A stretch of 64,000 nucleotides of DNA. Origin: DASQYE01 sp036389675 (lineage in GTDB: Bacteria > Acidobacteriota > Blastocatellia > Pyrinomonadales > Pyrinomonadaceae). Location of the stretch: assembly GCA_036389675.1 (NCBI GenBank), contig DASVWI010000018.1, positions 65,246 to 129,245 of the forward strand, in the 5' to 3' direction. Every line of letters starts with the position of its first letter. The stretch's first letter is position 1. Position numbers and translations under genes: made by a program. Below, one piece after another: positions 36,329-43,217 of this stretch. The notes under the pieces are model-generated. The model worked only from the letters and a program-made list of their open reading frames with translations. It ran no database searches and had not been told where the DNA came from.

Positions 36329-37444
36329 CTAAAACGCCACCCAGGTTGTGCCGTTGTAATAATTCATCTGGTGCGTCGTCGTATTGTAAATCTGCAACCC
36401 CTCTGGCGGGGAGGAAATGGCATCTCGCTGCGTAGTCGTCATTCTGGGAGGTAGGAAACCCTGCGTAGTGGAATCGATCTGCACTTTGGCCGCCGCGTCG
36501 TTGGTAGTCACACCGACACCCAGCTTGCCTTCGATATAATTTCTTGCAGTGGCACCAGCGGAAAAGAAGTTGTAGGCGTTCGATGAATAGCTTGACCAAT
36601 CAGTCAGATAGACGCCGTACAGATTCGTGATGCTACCGCCGCCTGATTGAGTGATTGCTCGGGTGTAGTATCCATAAGCGGTAGTGATAACCGAGCCTGA
36701 CCCGGTGTTTGTGATCACGGATTGGTAGCCGTACCAGAGAGGAATCGCCCCCCCTCCAGTATTGGAAATGCTTGCTTGAACTCCACGACCATCTGAGAGA
36801 GTTCCGGTACTGGAATTAAGCACCTGGCTCTGAAGACCTATTCCGGTCGTGACTGTGGCCGTGCTGCTGTTTTTGAGGATGATATTAACCCCTCTGGCTG
36901 TGGTGATAGGCCCCGCGGCTTTATTCTCAACATTAAAAAGCCCACCCATAACACTGGAAATGGTCGCTCCGCTATTGTGCTCAAGGTAGCCGTAGACAGG
37001 AATTAGCTGATTAGTAAAGGACGAAGTATCCCCGGATGCTGTGTAGACGGAGCCAAGCAGGGCAGCATACTGGCTATTACTTGACGATGACGGTCGAGCA
37101 TCAACTCTTGAATGAATTCCCAAGCTGAAGGCCTTCGTTGGATCAGTGAATGATTCTCGAAAAGTGCCGATGGTCTGGGCGCTAAGCGCGTTTGCACCCA
37201 CCCTATCATCTATCACTCCAGCCCCTCCGAATGCGCTATGCCCGGTAACAATCGGCATGCCCTTCAACGTGATTTGCTTGCCCGAGGGCGTAATGAGATC
37301 AATGGCCCCACCCGCATTGACTCTCACGCGCCCGCCGTCGCGGCCTATGCGGTCTGCCTCCTGCGCCGTCGGTTTGACCTGCGCGACCCCCACCACACTG
37401 CAGAAACACAACAACAAAACCATAAAGGCTATTCTTCCGTTCAT
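36329..37444 (-). CDS. Secreted fibre-like protein
   Basis: This 371-residue protein has a signal peptide (MNGRIAFMVLLLCFCSVVGVAQ). Long Ser/Thr/Gly-rich beta repeats follow (SSTATVTTGIGLQSQVLNSS and similar), and it closes with a typical fibre/adhesin ending, LPPRMTTTQRDAISSPPEGL then QIYNTTTHQMNYYNGTTWVAF in part. The C-terminal motif is common in tail fibres and in bacterial surface proteins. The signal peptide means that it is exported from the lysogen and not simply assembled in virions. The start at 37444 follows GGAGAGAA. Confidence 0.7.
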   Translation of the reverse strand: MNGRIAFMVLLLCFCSVVGVAQVKPTAQEADRIGRDGGRVRVNAGGAIDLITPSGKQITLKGMPIVTGHSAFGGAGVIDDRVGANALSAQTIGTFRESFTDPTKAFSLGIHSRVDARPSSSSNSQYAALLGSVYTASGDTSSFTNQLIPVYGYLEHNSGATISSVMGGLFNVENKAAGPITTARGVNIILKNSSTATVTTGIGLQSQVLNSSTGTLSDGRGVQASISNTGGGAIPLWYGYQSVITNTGSGSVITTAYGYYTRAITQSGGGSITNLYGVYLTDWSSYSSNAYNFFSAGATARNYIEGKLGVGVTTNDAAAKVQIDSTTQGFLPPRMTTTQRDAISSPPEGLQIYNTTTHQMNYYNGTTWVAF

Positions 37445-37466
37445 TTCTCTCCACCCCTCTTCTGAC

Positions 37467-38069
37467 TCAGATCCACTCCTCGCGTGGAACACTTAAAAAA
37501 GCCTCAACAATCAGCGGGTCGAACTGGGTCTCGCTCCCCTCGCGAATCTCATGAGCGGCCACGGCATAGGGCTCGCCCTTCCGGTAACACCGATCACAGG
37601 TAATCGCATCGAAGGCATCCGCCACCTGCACAATTCTTGCTTCAATAGTGATCTGCAGCTCTCGCAAACCACTCGGATAGCCTGAGCCATCCCACATCTC
37701 GTGATGCTGATCAGGAATGAGGCACGCCCCTTCCGGGAAGCCCAGAGCGCGCAGCATATTTGCGCCCCGCCAGACGTGCACGCGCATCTTTTCCCACTCT
37801 TCCTCCGTCAACCTTCCGGGCTTGCACAGCACGTTATCCGTCACAGCGATCTTCCCGATGTCATGGAGCAGGGCTCCATACTTGAGATCACGCATGAGCA
37901 CCGGTGAGAGCTTCAGTTCGCGGCCCAGGCGCAGAGAGTACCGCGCCACGCGCTCGGCGTGTGCTGCGGTCTCCTCGCTCTTTGCATGGAGGGCGATGAT
38001 CAATGCCGCCGCCTGTGCATGAAGGAGGCGAGCGGGTTGAGCCTCGTCGAGGTGAAAACTGGATTTCAT
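37467..38069 (-). CDS. HD-GYP domain phosphodiesterase
   Basis: This 200-residue protein is almost only an HD-GYP domain. Metal and signature residues are all present: HAERVARYS (His37), LLHDIGKIAV (His69-Asp70), RVHVWRGANML, IPDQHHEMWDGSGYPSG (GYP at 130-132) and RIVQVADAFDAIT. Known members hydrolyse cyclic di-GMP or related cyclic dinucleotides. There is no sensor or receiver domain. It lies between a secreted fibre-like gene and the holin-like gene of the prophage. The ATG at 38069 is preferred over a TTG 14 codons earlier; the ribosome site is weak. Confidence 0.88.
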   Translation of the reverse strand: MKSSFHLDEAQPARLLHAQAAALIIALHAKSEETAAHAERVARYSLRLGRELKLSPVLMRDLKYGALLHDIGKIAVTDNVLCKPGRLTEEEWEKMRVHVWRGANMLRALGFPEGACLIPDQHHEMWDGSGYPSGLRELQITIEARIVQVADAFDAITCDRCYRKGEPYAVAAHEIREGSETQFDPLIVEAFLSVPREEWI

Positions 38070-38133
38070 CGAATTGGCGGCCCTGAAAAGCCCTGATAAA
38101 ACAGAATGCAAAAGAGATAGTCGATGATGTCAT

Positions 38134-38397
38134 TCATGAGCGTCGCTTTGTGCGCGGCTTCTGGCCACGGCGTTCATACCGCCACTTGAGATAGTCGAAG
38201 CCCGTCCGCAATAAAGCCGCGAAGATGCCGACGATGATCGTGCCCAGGAACGCGGCCTGCCCCTGCGTCATATCGCCGAGCCAGGCCGAGACCGCCTGCG
38301 ACGCGCTCACGATCAGGCCCGAAAATAAACTGAAACACATGATCGTGACGGTGCCAGCGAGGCCTCCACCCTGCATTGTCGTTACCCTTTCCTGCAT
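38134..38397 (-). CDS. Holin-like small membrane protein
   Basis: This protein of about 87 residues has two hydrophobic segments (AGTVTIMCFSLFSGLIVSAS and GQAAFLGTIIVGIFAALL) and a basic tail (KWRYERRGQKPRTKRRS), the layout of class II holins. The Met at 38397 avoids most of an overlap with the upstream gene; an earlier start at 38484 is possible. It would make membrane holes for lysis. No endolysin was recognised beside it. Confidence 0.6.
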   Translation of the reverse strand: MQERVTTMQGGGLAGTVTIMCFSLFSGLIVSASQAVSAWLGDMTQGQAAFLGTIIVGIFAALLRTGFDYLKWRYERRGQKPRTKRRS

Positions 38398-38408
38398 CGT
38401 TGGCTCTT

Positions 38409-39065
38409 TCAGTTTTGCGGAGGCGGCAAAGCGGCCTGCACTACTCGGAGCGAGCTGTTGGCTATCCGAATGCGCGAAAGCCATTTGTTGAATTTCTGTC
38501 GCCCGCGCTCCGTCTTGAACTTGATAATGTCCTGGTCTTCGAGACGAGAAAGGATGCGAACGCTTTCGTCAATCGCGACCTGCAACAGCTCACGCTTGGC
38601 CCGCGGTGTCAGCGACTCGTAATTGACCAGCGAAAGGTTGAACACATGCGCCGACGATTCCAGCTCTGAGAAGATGGAATTAACCATGTCAGCCGTCTCC
38701 GGAGTCATGTCTCCGCTTCTGACCATGTCGCCCGTCGAGCGCTGCGCCTCCTGAGCAACAACCTCTATGGACCCACTGGCTATTTGAAGTTGTGACTTAG
38801 TACAGGCGACGGAAATCCCTGCGAGCATCACGACGGCTGCCAGCAGCATGCTGGTGACAATCTTACTTTTCATGTTTTCTCCTGAAGGTTTGGGTTTGGG
38901 TGAATCGCTATCTTTGGCCCGGTGAAGGCCCCAGGCGACGAGTAAGAAGACAATGCCGTCACGCACCTCCGGCGGCAGTTCGACGCCATAGCGGGCGGCG
39001 ATCCGCGTCACAATGAAAGCCAGGATGACGGCCAGAGCGGTTTTGCTTGTGCGTGGGTCTCTCAC
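38409..39065 (-). CDS. Membrane protein with an internal lipoprotein-like start
   Basis: This 218-residue ORF starts at GTG 39065 with GGAGA upstream. The first 64 codons encode one or two hydrophobic segments (KTALAVILAFIVTRIAARYG; GIVFLLVAWGLHRA), like a small holin or membrane anchor. At codon 65 (38873) there is a second ATG with a strong AGGAGA ribosome site. It opens a lipoprotein-like leader, MKSKIVTSMLLAAVVMLAG then ISVACTKSQ. The rest is a helical soluble domain. Two products from one frame are likely; the short one may be an envelope lipoprotein acting in lysis or exclusion. Confidence 0.6.
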   Translation of the reverse strand: MRDPRTSKTALAVILAFIVTRIAARYGVELPPEVRDGIVFLLVAWGLHRAKDSDSPKPKPSGENMKSKIVTSMLLAAVVMLAGISVACTKSQLQIASGSIEVVAQEAQRSTGDMVRSGDMTPETADMVNSIFSELESSAHVFNLSLVNYESLTPRAKRELLQVAIDESVRILSRLEDQDIIKFKTERGRQKFNKWLSRIRIANSSLRVVQAALPPPQN

Positions 39066-39176
39066 GGTTGCGCTTGTCTCCTGAGATTGATCGGCAGGCC
39101 GGGCCTGCTCGATTTCAGAGACTAACGCAGCTCAGAGAGGTATTTTGGAAGAAGGAATTGAACGCGCTGTCAGACT

Positions 39177-39683
39177 TCAGTCTTCGTCCGCTTCGAATGA
39201 ACGACCTGGCCCGTAACACATGGTGAAGTCGGAGCCCGCGGGGGTATGGTAGGGCTTATAGAGCATTCGTGGCTTTCCACCACGTCCACCTTCGGACTGG
39301 TTGAACTCTTTTTCCTGTTTGATGAGGGGGATCCGAAGTAGTTCATCCAGAATTGGCTCGACGACGGCGCGAGACAGGCCCGTCTGGTCGCAGATGTCTT
39401 CGATCACCCAGCAGCCCTGCTCGTCGATGGCAAGAAAGACCAGGTCGCGATCCTTCGAGCGGTTCGACTCGCTAATGCGTTTGGCGCGGTCAATCGCCTC
39501 CTGGAGAATCTCCGAGAACTCCGCCTCGGTGAATTTGTCTTGGAGAAACATCAGTTGTTGTGTGAGATCGAGAGCGCGCTTGCGTTTCGCCTTCGAGATA
39601 CGCTCTCTCTTCCATCCTGAGATGCTGGCGGGCTCACCACTCTCGGAAGGCCGCGGGGGAAGCTTTCTTTTCGGTAATGCCAT
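39177..39683 (-). CDS. Phage winged-helix DNA-binding protein
   Basis: This 168-residue protein has a basic N-terminus (ALPKRKLPPRPSESGEPASI, GWKRERISKAKRKRALD) and a helix-turn-helix region (WVIEDICDQTGLSRAVVEPI, then LDELLRIPLIK). It ends with an acidic tail. It probably regulates the lysis/late genes that follow leftward. A perfect 18-bp palindrome lies 28 bp upstream of its start, a candidate operator for this gene. Confidence 0.65.
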   Translation of the reverse strand: MALPKRKLPPRPSESGEPASISGWKRERISKAKRKRALDLTQQLMFLQDKFTEAEFSEILQEAIDRAKRISESNRSKDRDLVFLAIDEQGCWVIEDICDQTGLSRAVVEPILDELLRIPLIKQEKEFNQSEGGRGGKPRMLYKPYHTPAGSDFTMCYGPGRSFEADED

Positions 39684-39710
39684 GTTAGTGCAGAAGGGGT
39701 TGATTGTTTG

Positions 39711-39728
39711 AACGAGTGCGCACTCGTT
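39711..39728. promoter_or_regulatory. Perfect 18-bp palindromic operator
   Basis: AACGAGTGCGCACTCGTT is a perfect inverted repeat 28 bp upstream of the DNA-binding protein gene (start 39683). The arms (AACGAGTG) look like those bound by TetR/AcrR-type or phage dimeric regulators. Autoregulation by the adjacent gene is an inference. Confidence 0.65.
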
Positions 39729-40490
39729 TACTGATCAAAGACAATACCACGGCCAAAAGAGGTAATTCCGCGTAAGGAAATTCAGGAGCGCCCCTTCGCC
39801 CGCGAGGACGTTATGAATGAGGGTGAGTGGCTACCGGGTTTGGCAGTGCCGGGCCAGCTTCAGCCAGTACAGATGAAAACATAAATTGAATCTATTAAAA
39901 GTACCGCACACTTCCTGCATCTGTTGATGATGACAATAAATTCCTAAAAACTGGAGACCCCGTGCGCTTGACTGCGTCACCCTCAACTTGAAAGCTTCGG
40001 GGAAGGACCCAAAGGTCTCAAGGTGTTTGTACACTTAATTTCTTGACATTACATTATTTTGAGAATATTGTGCCCCCGCTTTAGTAGTTATTTCCTTACC
40101 ATTGAAGGTAATCGAGAGCCTTACTTTCACTAGCTCCCTCTGTGCCCAATACATTCTTTAGTTAATCGGTAGGGCTGTATTAACATGCATAAACACTGGC
40201 CTCACCATATCCAAAGATTTCTCACCGCGAGTCCAAATAAGAATACCGACACGATTGGGCTAGATGAGTTAGAAGCAATATTCAAAGATAATCAACCCCC
40301 ACTCATATCTTAACCTCACAACTTATTGAGAGTTTATTAGCCCTAGTGAGTTTAGTACACGTATAACCTATAAAAGAAATGGCACCTAATTCTGTAACAT
40401 TGATGCTTTACTGAGGAATCTTTCAGAAGATGTGTGATTAGACGGCGAAACGGGCGTAATCCATATCGGCTATTAGTACATCTAATAGTA
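39729..40490. other. AT-richer intergenic region left of the cassette array
   Basis: About 760 bp with no convincing gene. It holds a sigma70-like promoter (40043-40071) and one short plus-strand ORF (40185-40313, 42 codons, MHKHWPHHIQRFLTASPNKN at its start) without a clear ribosome site. No attC-like structure or integron integrase remnant was recognised. Base composition is visibly lower in GC than the flanking late genes, consistent with foreign origin. Confidence 0.5.
40043..40071 (+). promoter_or_regulatory. Sigma70-type promoter pointing into the cassette array
   Basis: TTGACA (40043-40048), a 17-bp spacer and TATTGT (40066-40071) on the plus strand. It is the best promoter in the 800-bp gap and faces the first cassette gene 450 bp downstream, so it could serve as the array's common promoter. 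Function is inferred. Confidence 0.5.
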
Positions 40491-40497
40491 GTTAGGT
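40491..40497 (+). repeat. Left junction of the cassette array (GTTRRRY core)
   Basis: GTTAGGT matches the GTTRRRY core where integron integrases cut. It marks the probable left edge of the first cassette, 23 bp before its gene. The sequence upstream does not form an attC or a recognised attI, so this may be a secondary GTT site used for insertion. Confidence 0.5.
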
Positions 40498-40519
40498 CGC
40501 TGTTGGTATCGAGAATTGT

Positions 40520-40891
40520 ATGGCTGAAGTAGTTTGGATATTACCATTTCCTTCATCTGGCTTATCGAGTGTTAACTTTCAGAAACTCGCAGGCCGAAGT
40601 TGTTCTTTGTCCTGCCAGCATGACGATTATGGCATTGTTCCGATAATCTTCGATGGTGTCGAGGCATTTAAATGTACATATCATCTTGCATGTACGGTTG
40701 AGATGATTGAAACCTATGACAAGTTGACGGATTTAGGCGTGACACCTTGGCTTAGTTCTACCCAACAACGGTTGTCCGAGAGTGACGGTGAATGGCGGTC
40801 TCTACATCATCTCATGATTTATCTCGATGATGGCCCATGTTATGAATTTATCTGTCGAGGCTTTAGGGTTGAAAATGAAGGCGCGACCTAA
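40520..40891 (+). CDS. Gene cassette 1: hypothetical protein
   Basis: This 123-residue protein (MAEVVWILPFPSSGLSSVNF...) has no recognised family. It has paired Cys (SCSLSCQHDDYG) and a strand-rich C-terminus (YLDDGPCYEFICRGFRVENE). Its TAA stop (40889-40891) lies inside the left core of the following attC site, the hallmark of an integron cassette ORF. It is the only plus-strand gene block in this part of the prophage, with lower GC than its neighbours. Confidence 0.65.
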   Translation: MAEVVWILPFPSSGLSSVNFQKLAGRSCSLSCQHDDYGIVPIIFDGVEAFKCTYHLACTVEMIETYDKLTDLGVTPWLSSTQQRLSESDGEWRSLHHLMIYLDDGPCYEFICRGFRVENEGAT

Positions 40892-40987
40892 CAACTCATT
40901 CAACCGGAGCGCGAATAGCATTGCTTTCATCCGCGAGACTCCGTTGTTATCGCGATTCGCCGCGCCCGGTTAATTCGAGCGTTAGGC
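40886..40987 (+). repeat. attC recombination site 1
   Basis: This 102-bp imperfect palindrome begins with ACCTAAC (RYYYAAC) and ends with GTTAGGC (GTTRRRY). Inner arms are AACTCATTCAACCGG on the left and CCGGTTAATTCGAGC on the right. This matches the consensus of integron attC (59-be) sites, with a variable centre of about 55 bp. Confidence 0.9.
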
Positions 40988-41034
40988 GCTGGAAGTCAAG
41001 GGTAGCGTTCAAACATAGGAGGCTTTTATAAAAA

Positions 41035-41589
41035 ATGAAAGAGAAGAACAGAACTAGAGATATATATACACGTAATAATGAGATAGGTGCTAAAGTTGAA
41101 GGGCTTACTACAGAACATGATAAAATCTGTACAACAACTTCACATGGCTTAGATGCGGAACAGAGAGGACGAGTGTGGGAGCACGGATTGCATGAAGACA
41201 AACTTTTTCATGATCGGTTGAATTTCTTTTCATTTCTAGAATCGGCACTTCTCGGTATATTTGGTGTCTTGTACAGTAAGCAGCCGCCCGCACCAAAGAG
41301 TTTCTTAATTTCACTAGCCGCGTTAGGTATCACATCAACATTGCTCTGGCTATTTATCCAGCTTCGCCATTGGTCTTACCTAAATCATTTAGTAGGAAAA
41401 AACAAAGAGATTTTACCTGAATTTGAGAAAACTGTAGATGACTTTTCAAAAAATAAGAGGTGGCGCAGATTTTCAGTTACCCGCCTAATGGCACTGTTTA
41501 TCCCTATCCTCTTCATAATTGTTTGGCTAGTAACTCTTATCTCTATGAGTAAAAGCGCCGAACAACTCATTCAACCTGACCGCCCTTAG
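41035..41589 (+). CDS. Gene cassette 2: two-helix membrane protein
   Basis: This 184-residue protein (MKEKNRTRDIYTRNNEIGAK...) is soluble at the N-terminus and then has two transmembrane segments (about 95-115, SFLISLAALGITSTLLWLFI; about 150-170, LMALFIPILFIIVWLVTLIS). AGGAGG lies 12 bp upstream of the ATG. The last residues (AEQLIQPDRP) are encoded by the attC site, typical of cassette genes. The function is unknown; such 2-TM proteins sometimes act as effectors or toxins in defence systems. Confidence 0.7.
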   Translation: MKEKNRTRDIYTRNNEIGAKVEGLTTEHDKICTTTSHGLDAEQRGRVWEHGLHEDKLFHDRLNFFSFLESALLGIFGVLYSKQPPAPKSFLISLAALGITSTLLWLFIQLRHWSYLNHLVGKNKEILPEFEKTVDDFSKNKRWRRFSVTRLMALFIPILFIIVWLVTLISMSKSAEQLIQPDRP

Positions 41590-41667
41590 CTTGCCTCTCA
41601 TCAACGCTTGTTGGTGCATCGCAGGCTGTCGCTCGCGGCGGGCGGCGGGTTAATTCGGGCGTTGGGC
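41557..41667 (+). repeat. attC recombination site 2
   Basis: This 111-bp site begins GCCGAAC (one base off the RYYYAAC consensus), continues AACTCATTCAACCTG, and ends GGGTTAATTCGGGC then GTTGGGC. The left and right arms are complementary in the standard attC manner. It overlaps the 3' end of cassette gene 2. Confidence 0.88.
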
Positions 41668-41707
41668 GGCTATCGGATATTCTCATAAGGGATATAAAGA
41701 GGGCGCG

Positions 41708-42037
41708 ATGCTCAAAGCACGCAAGAGACTCTACAAGGTCGAATTCGGAAGTGAGGTGGGGGCGTACCTCGTCACCGACGGGTCGAAGTTCTTATTCTAC
41801 AACCGTGACGGAGTTTTCGTAGCCACTCCCCCGCTGATGTGGCGCTTGGGTGAAATGCTCGGCATGGTGGAGACGGCGGATGATTTTGAGATGCTGACGG
41901 GCCAACGCCCTGAACGCTTCCTCGAAGACTGCCGCGTCTGTGGGCAGCCTGCTTTGCTTCTCATGAATTATGACGATGGGGTTTGCGTCGACTGTTGCCC
42001 GAAGGAGAGCGGCAGGGAAATGGAGCATGTCAACTGA
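41708..42037 (+). CDS. Gene cassette 3: hypothetical zinc-ribbon-like protein
   Basis: This 109-residue protein (MLKARKRLYKVEFGSEVGAY...) has a C-terminal pair of Cys knuckles, CRVCGQPALLLMNYDDG then VCVDCC, suggesting a small zinc ribbon. An AGAGGG ribosome site precedes the ATG. It lies 40 bp after attC2 and 82 bp before a half attC site. No family was recognised. Confidence 0.62.
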   Translation: MLKARKRLYKVEFGSEVGAYLVTDGSKFLFYNRDGVFVATPPLMWRLGEMLGMVETADDFEMLTGQRPERFLEDCRVCGQPALLLMNYDDGVCVDCCPKESGREMEHVN

Positions 42038-42119
42038 CTATTAGAGGAAGACACAAGTGAAGTCGCCGTTGGGGATTTCGCAGATTCATACTGAAAGTGG
42101 CTCATTACTGCCGCGCGCC

Positions 42120-42165
42120 GCCCAACAACTCATTGAACCGGAGCGCGAATAGCATGTCCTTCATT
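42120..42165 (+). repeat. Truncated attC site 3 (left half)
   Basis: GCCCAAC (RYYYAAC) followed by AACTCATTGAACCGG and then GAGCGCGAATAGCAT, nearly identical to the left half of attC1. No matching right half or GTTRRRY follows before the VRR-NUC gene ends at 42182. The array is therefore broken at this end; the truncation point near 42165 is approximate. Confidence 0.75.
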
Positions 42166-42181
42166 ATCATCCCTGTGCACC

Positions 42182-42514
42182 TCATTCGATTGATCCTATA
42201 GCTTTGATAACATCGTCCACACTCTCAGCAACGATCACGATCCCGCCATTACGTCTGATTTCAACATGCTTTTCGAGTTGTTCCAGGCTCGGCTCTTCAC
42301 CTGGCTTTTTGACTTCGATGGCAATGAAACGTCCCCGATAACAGGCTAAGCGATCGGGCGTTCCCGCTGGCGCAAGATGGATCCAGCTACCGCTTGGCCC
42401 GCGCACCTTGCCCGAGTTGACGCGTACGTTGTAGATGCGGCGCGCGTCCAGATACTCCCGGATCGCGCTGCTGATCCCTGCCTCCACCCGTTGGTTATTT
42501 CGTCGTGATGCCAT
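42182..42514 (-). CDS. VRR-NUC domain nuclease
   Basis: This 110-residue single-domain nuclease of the PD-(D/E)xK superfamily has HLAPAGTPDRLACYRGRFIAIEVKKPGEEPS, where the catalytic Asp, Glu and Lys fall in GTPDR and IEVKK. Phage VRR-NUC proteins are thought to act as structure-specific nucleases, like Holliday-junction resolvases. It is the last gene of the early leftward operon and abuts the broken end of the cassette array. Confidence 0.85.
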   Translation of the reverse strand: MASRRNNQRVEAGISSAIREYLDARRIYNVRVNSGKVRGPSGSWIHLAPAGTPDRLACYRGRFIAIEVKKPGEEPSLEQLEKHVEIRRNGGIVIVAESVDDVIKAIGSIE

Positions 42515-42529
42515 GAGTTGAGAGGTCTA

Positions 42530-42751
42530 TCAGGCGCTTATCGAGGTCCGCACCGAATCAAGCTGCTCGAGGTGCTTTTTTACTTTCTCGACGAAAGCAA
42601 GCGTCCGCGGGGCGAAGGGTTGGATAGTGCTGCCGCGCTGCTCGCTGGCGGCTTTGGCCTCTTCGATATATTTGACCAGATCACGGACATCACACTCGAT
42701 TTCTAGGAGCTCTGAGAGTTCCTTTTCGATCAGTCGTTTTTTATGAGGCAT
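42530..42751 (-). CDS. Small charged helical phage protein
   Basis: This 73-residue protein (MPHKKRLIEKELSELLEIEC...) is probably all helical and coiled-coil. It is 15 bp upstream of the VRR-NUC gene in the same operon. No known family was recognised. Confidence 0.55.
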   Translation of the reverse strand: MPHKKRLIEKELSELLEIECDVRDLVKYIEEAKAASEQRGSTIQPFAPRTLAFVEKVKKHLEQLDSVRTSISA

Positions 42752-42818
42752 ATGAGCCCTCCTACCTCAGATTAGGAAACGTAAGTTGACATGGGAGAGA
42801 GCATTGCTGAACTGCATA

Positions 42819-42914
42819 TTATGGCCTGCGGCGCAGCGCCTCGCGCCGACGAGCACGAAGAGCGCGGTGCTTGTGCCACCAATTCTTAAATGACTGAAGA
42901 AGGGCTGTAATCAT
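42819..42914 (-). CDS. 31-residue basic peptide, coupled ORF
   Basis: This short ORF begins at an ATG that overlaps the TGA stop of the upstream 96-aa gene (ATGA). It encodes MITALLQSFKNWWHKHRALR and an Arg-rich end. It is an amphipathic, very basic peptide with 10 Arg in 31 residues. The coupling suggests that it is translated; there is no independent support. Confidence 0.35.
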   Translation of the reverse strand: MITALLQSFKNWWHKHRALRARRREALRRRP

Positions 42915-43201
42915 GCTTGTGGGTTGATCACCTGTGGCACTGTTGTTGGCAGCTCCTCCAACGGTTGGGGGTCAACAAGCCATTGCACACCCTTGGGGGT
43001 CAACCTTATCCAGACCCGGCCCGCCTCCACGGTGTTATCAATCTCTACGAACTGAAAACAGGAAGCTAAGCCGAGCATGTAGATTTCGGTAATTGAAAAT
43101 CCGTCAAATGGCATCACCTTGCCGACCCGCCACTGCAAACGAGTGAGCGTGCGCGTGAAGATATCTATAAAATTATCTCTGCCGATCAACTCATCAGGCA
43201 T
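42911..43201 (-). CDS. Hypothetical phage protein
   Basis: This 96-residue protein (MPDELIGRDNFIDIFTRTLT...) carries a possible winged-helix core ending in VWIRLTPKGVQWLVDPQP, which resembles the wing of small DNA-binding proteins. It follows the tyrosine recombinase gene by 16 bp in the same operon. A recombination directionality or regulatory role is possible from position only. Confidence 0.5.
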   Translation of the reverse strand: MPDELIGRDNFIDIFTRTLTRLQWRVGKVMPFDGFSITEIYMLGLASCFQFVEIDNTVEAGRVWIRLTPKGVQWLVDPQPLEELPTTVPQVINPQA

Positions 43202-43217
43202 AAGAAAATCCTCCCCC

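Noticed and set aside
39831..40034. 67-codon minus-strand ORF in the gap left of the cassettes
   Set aside because: There is no ribosome site, composition is unusual (many His, Cys, Phe) and there is no operon context; likely chance.
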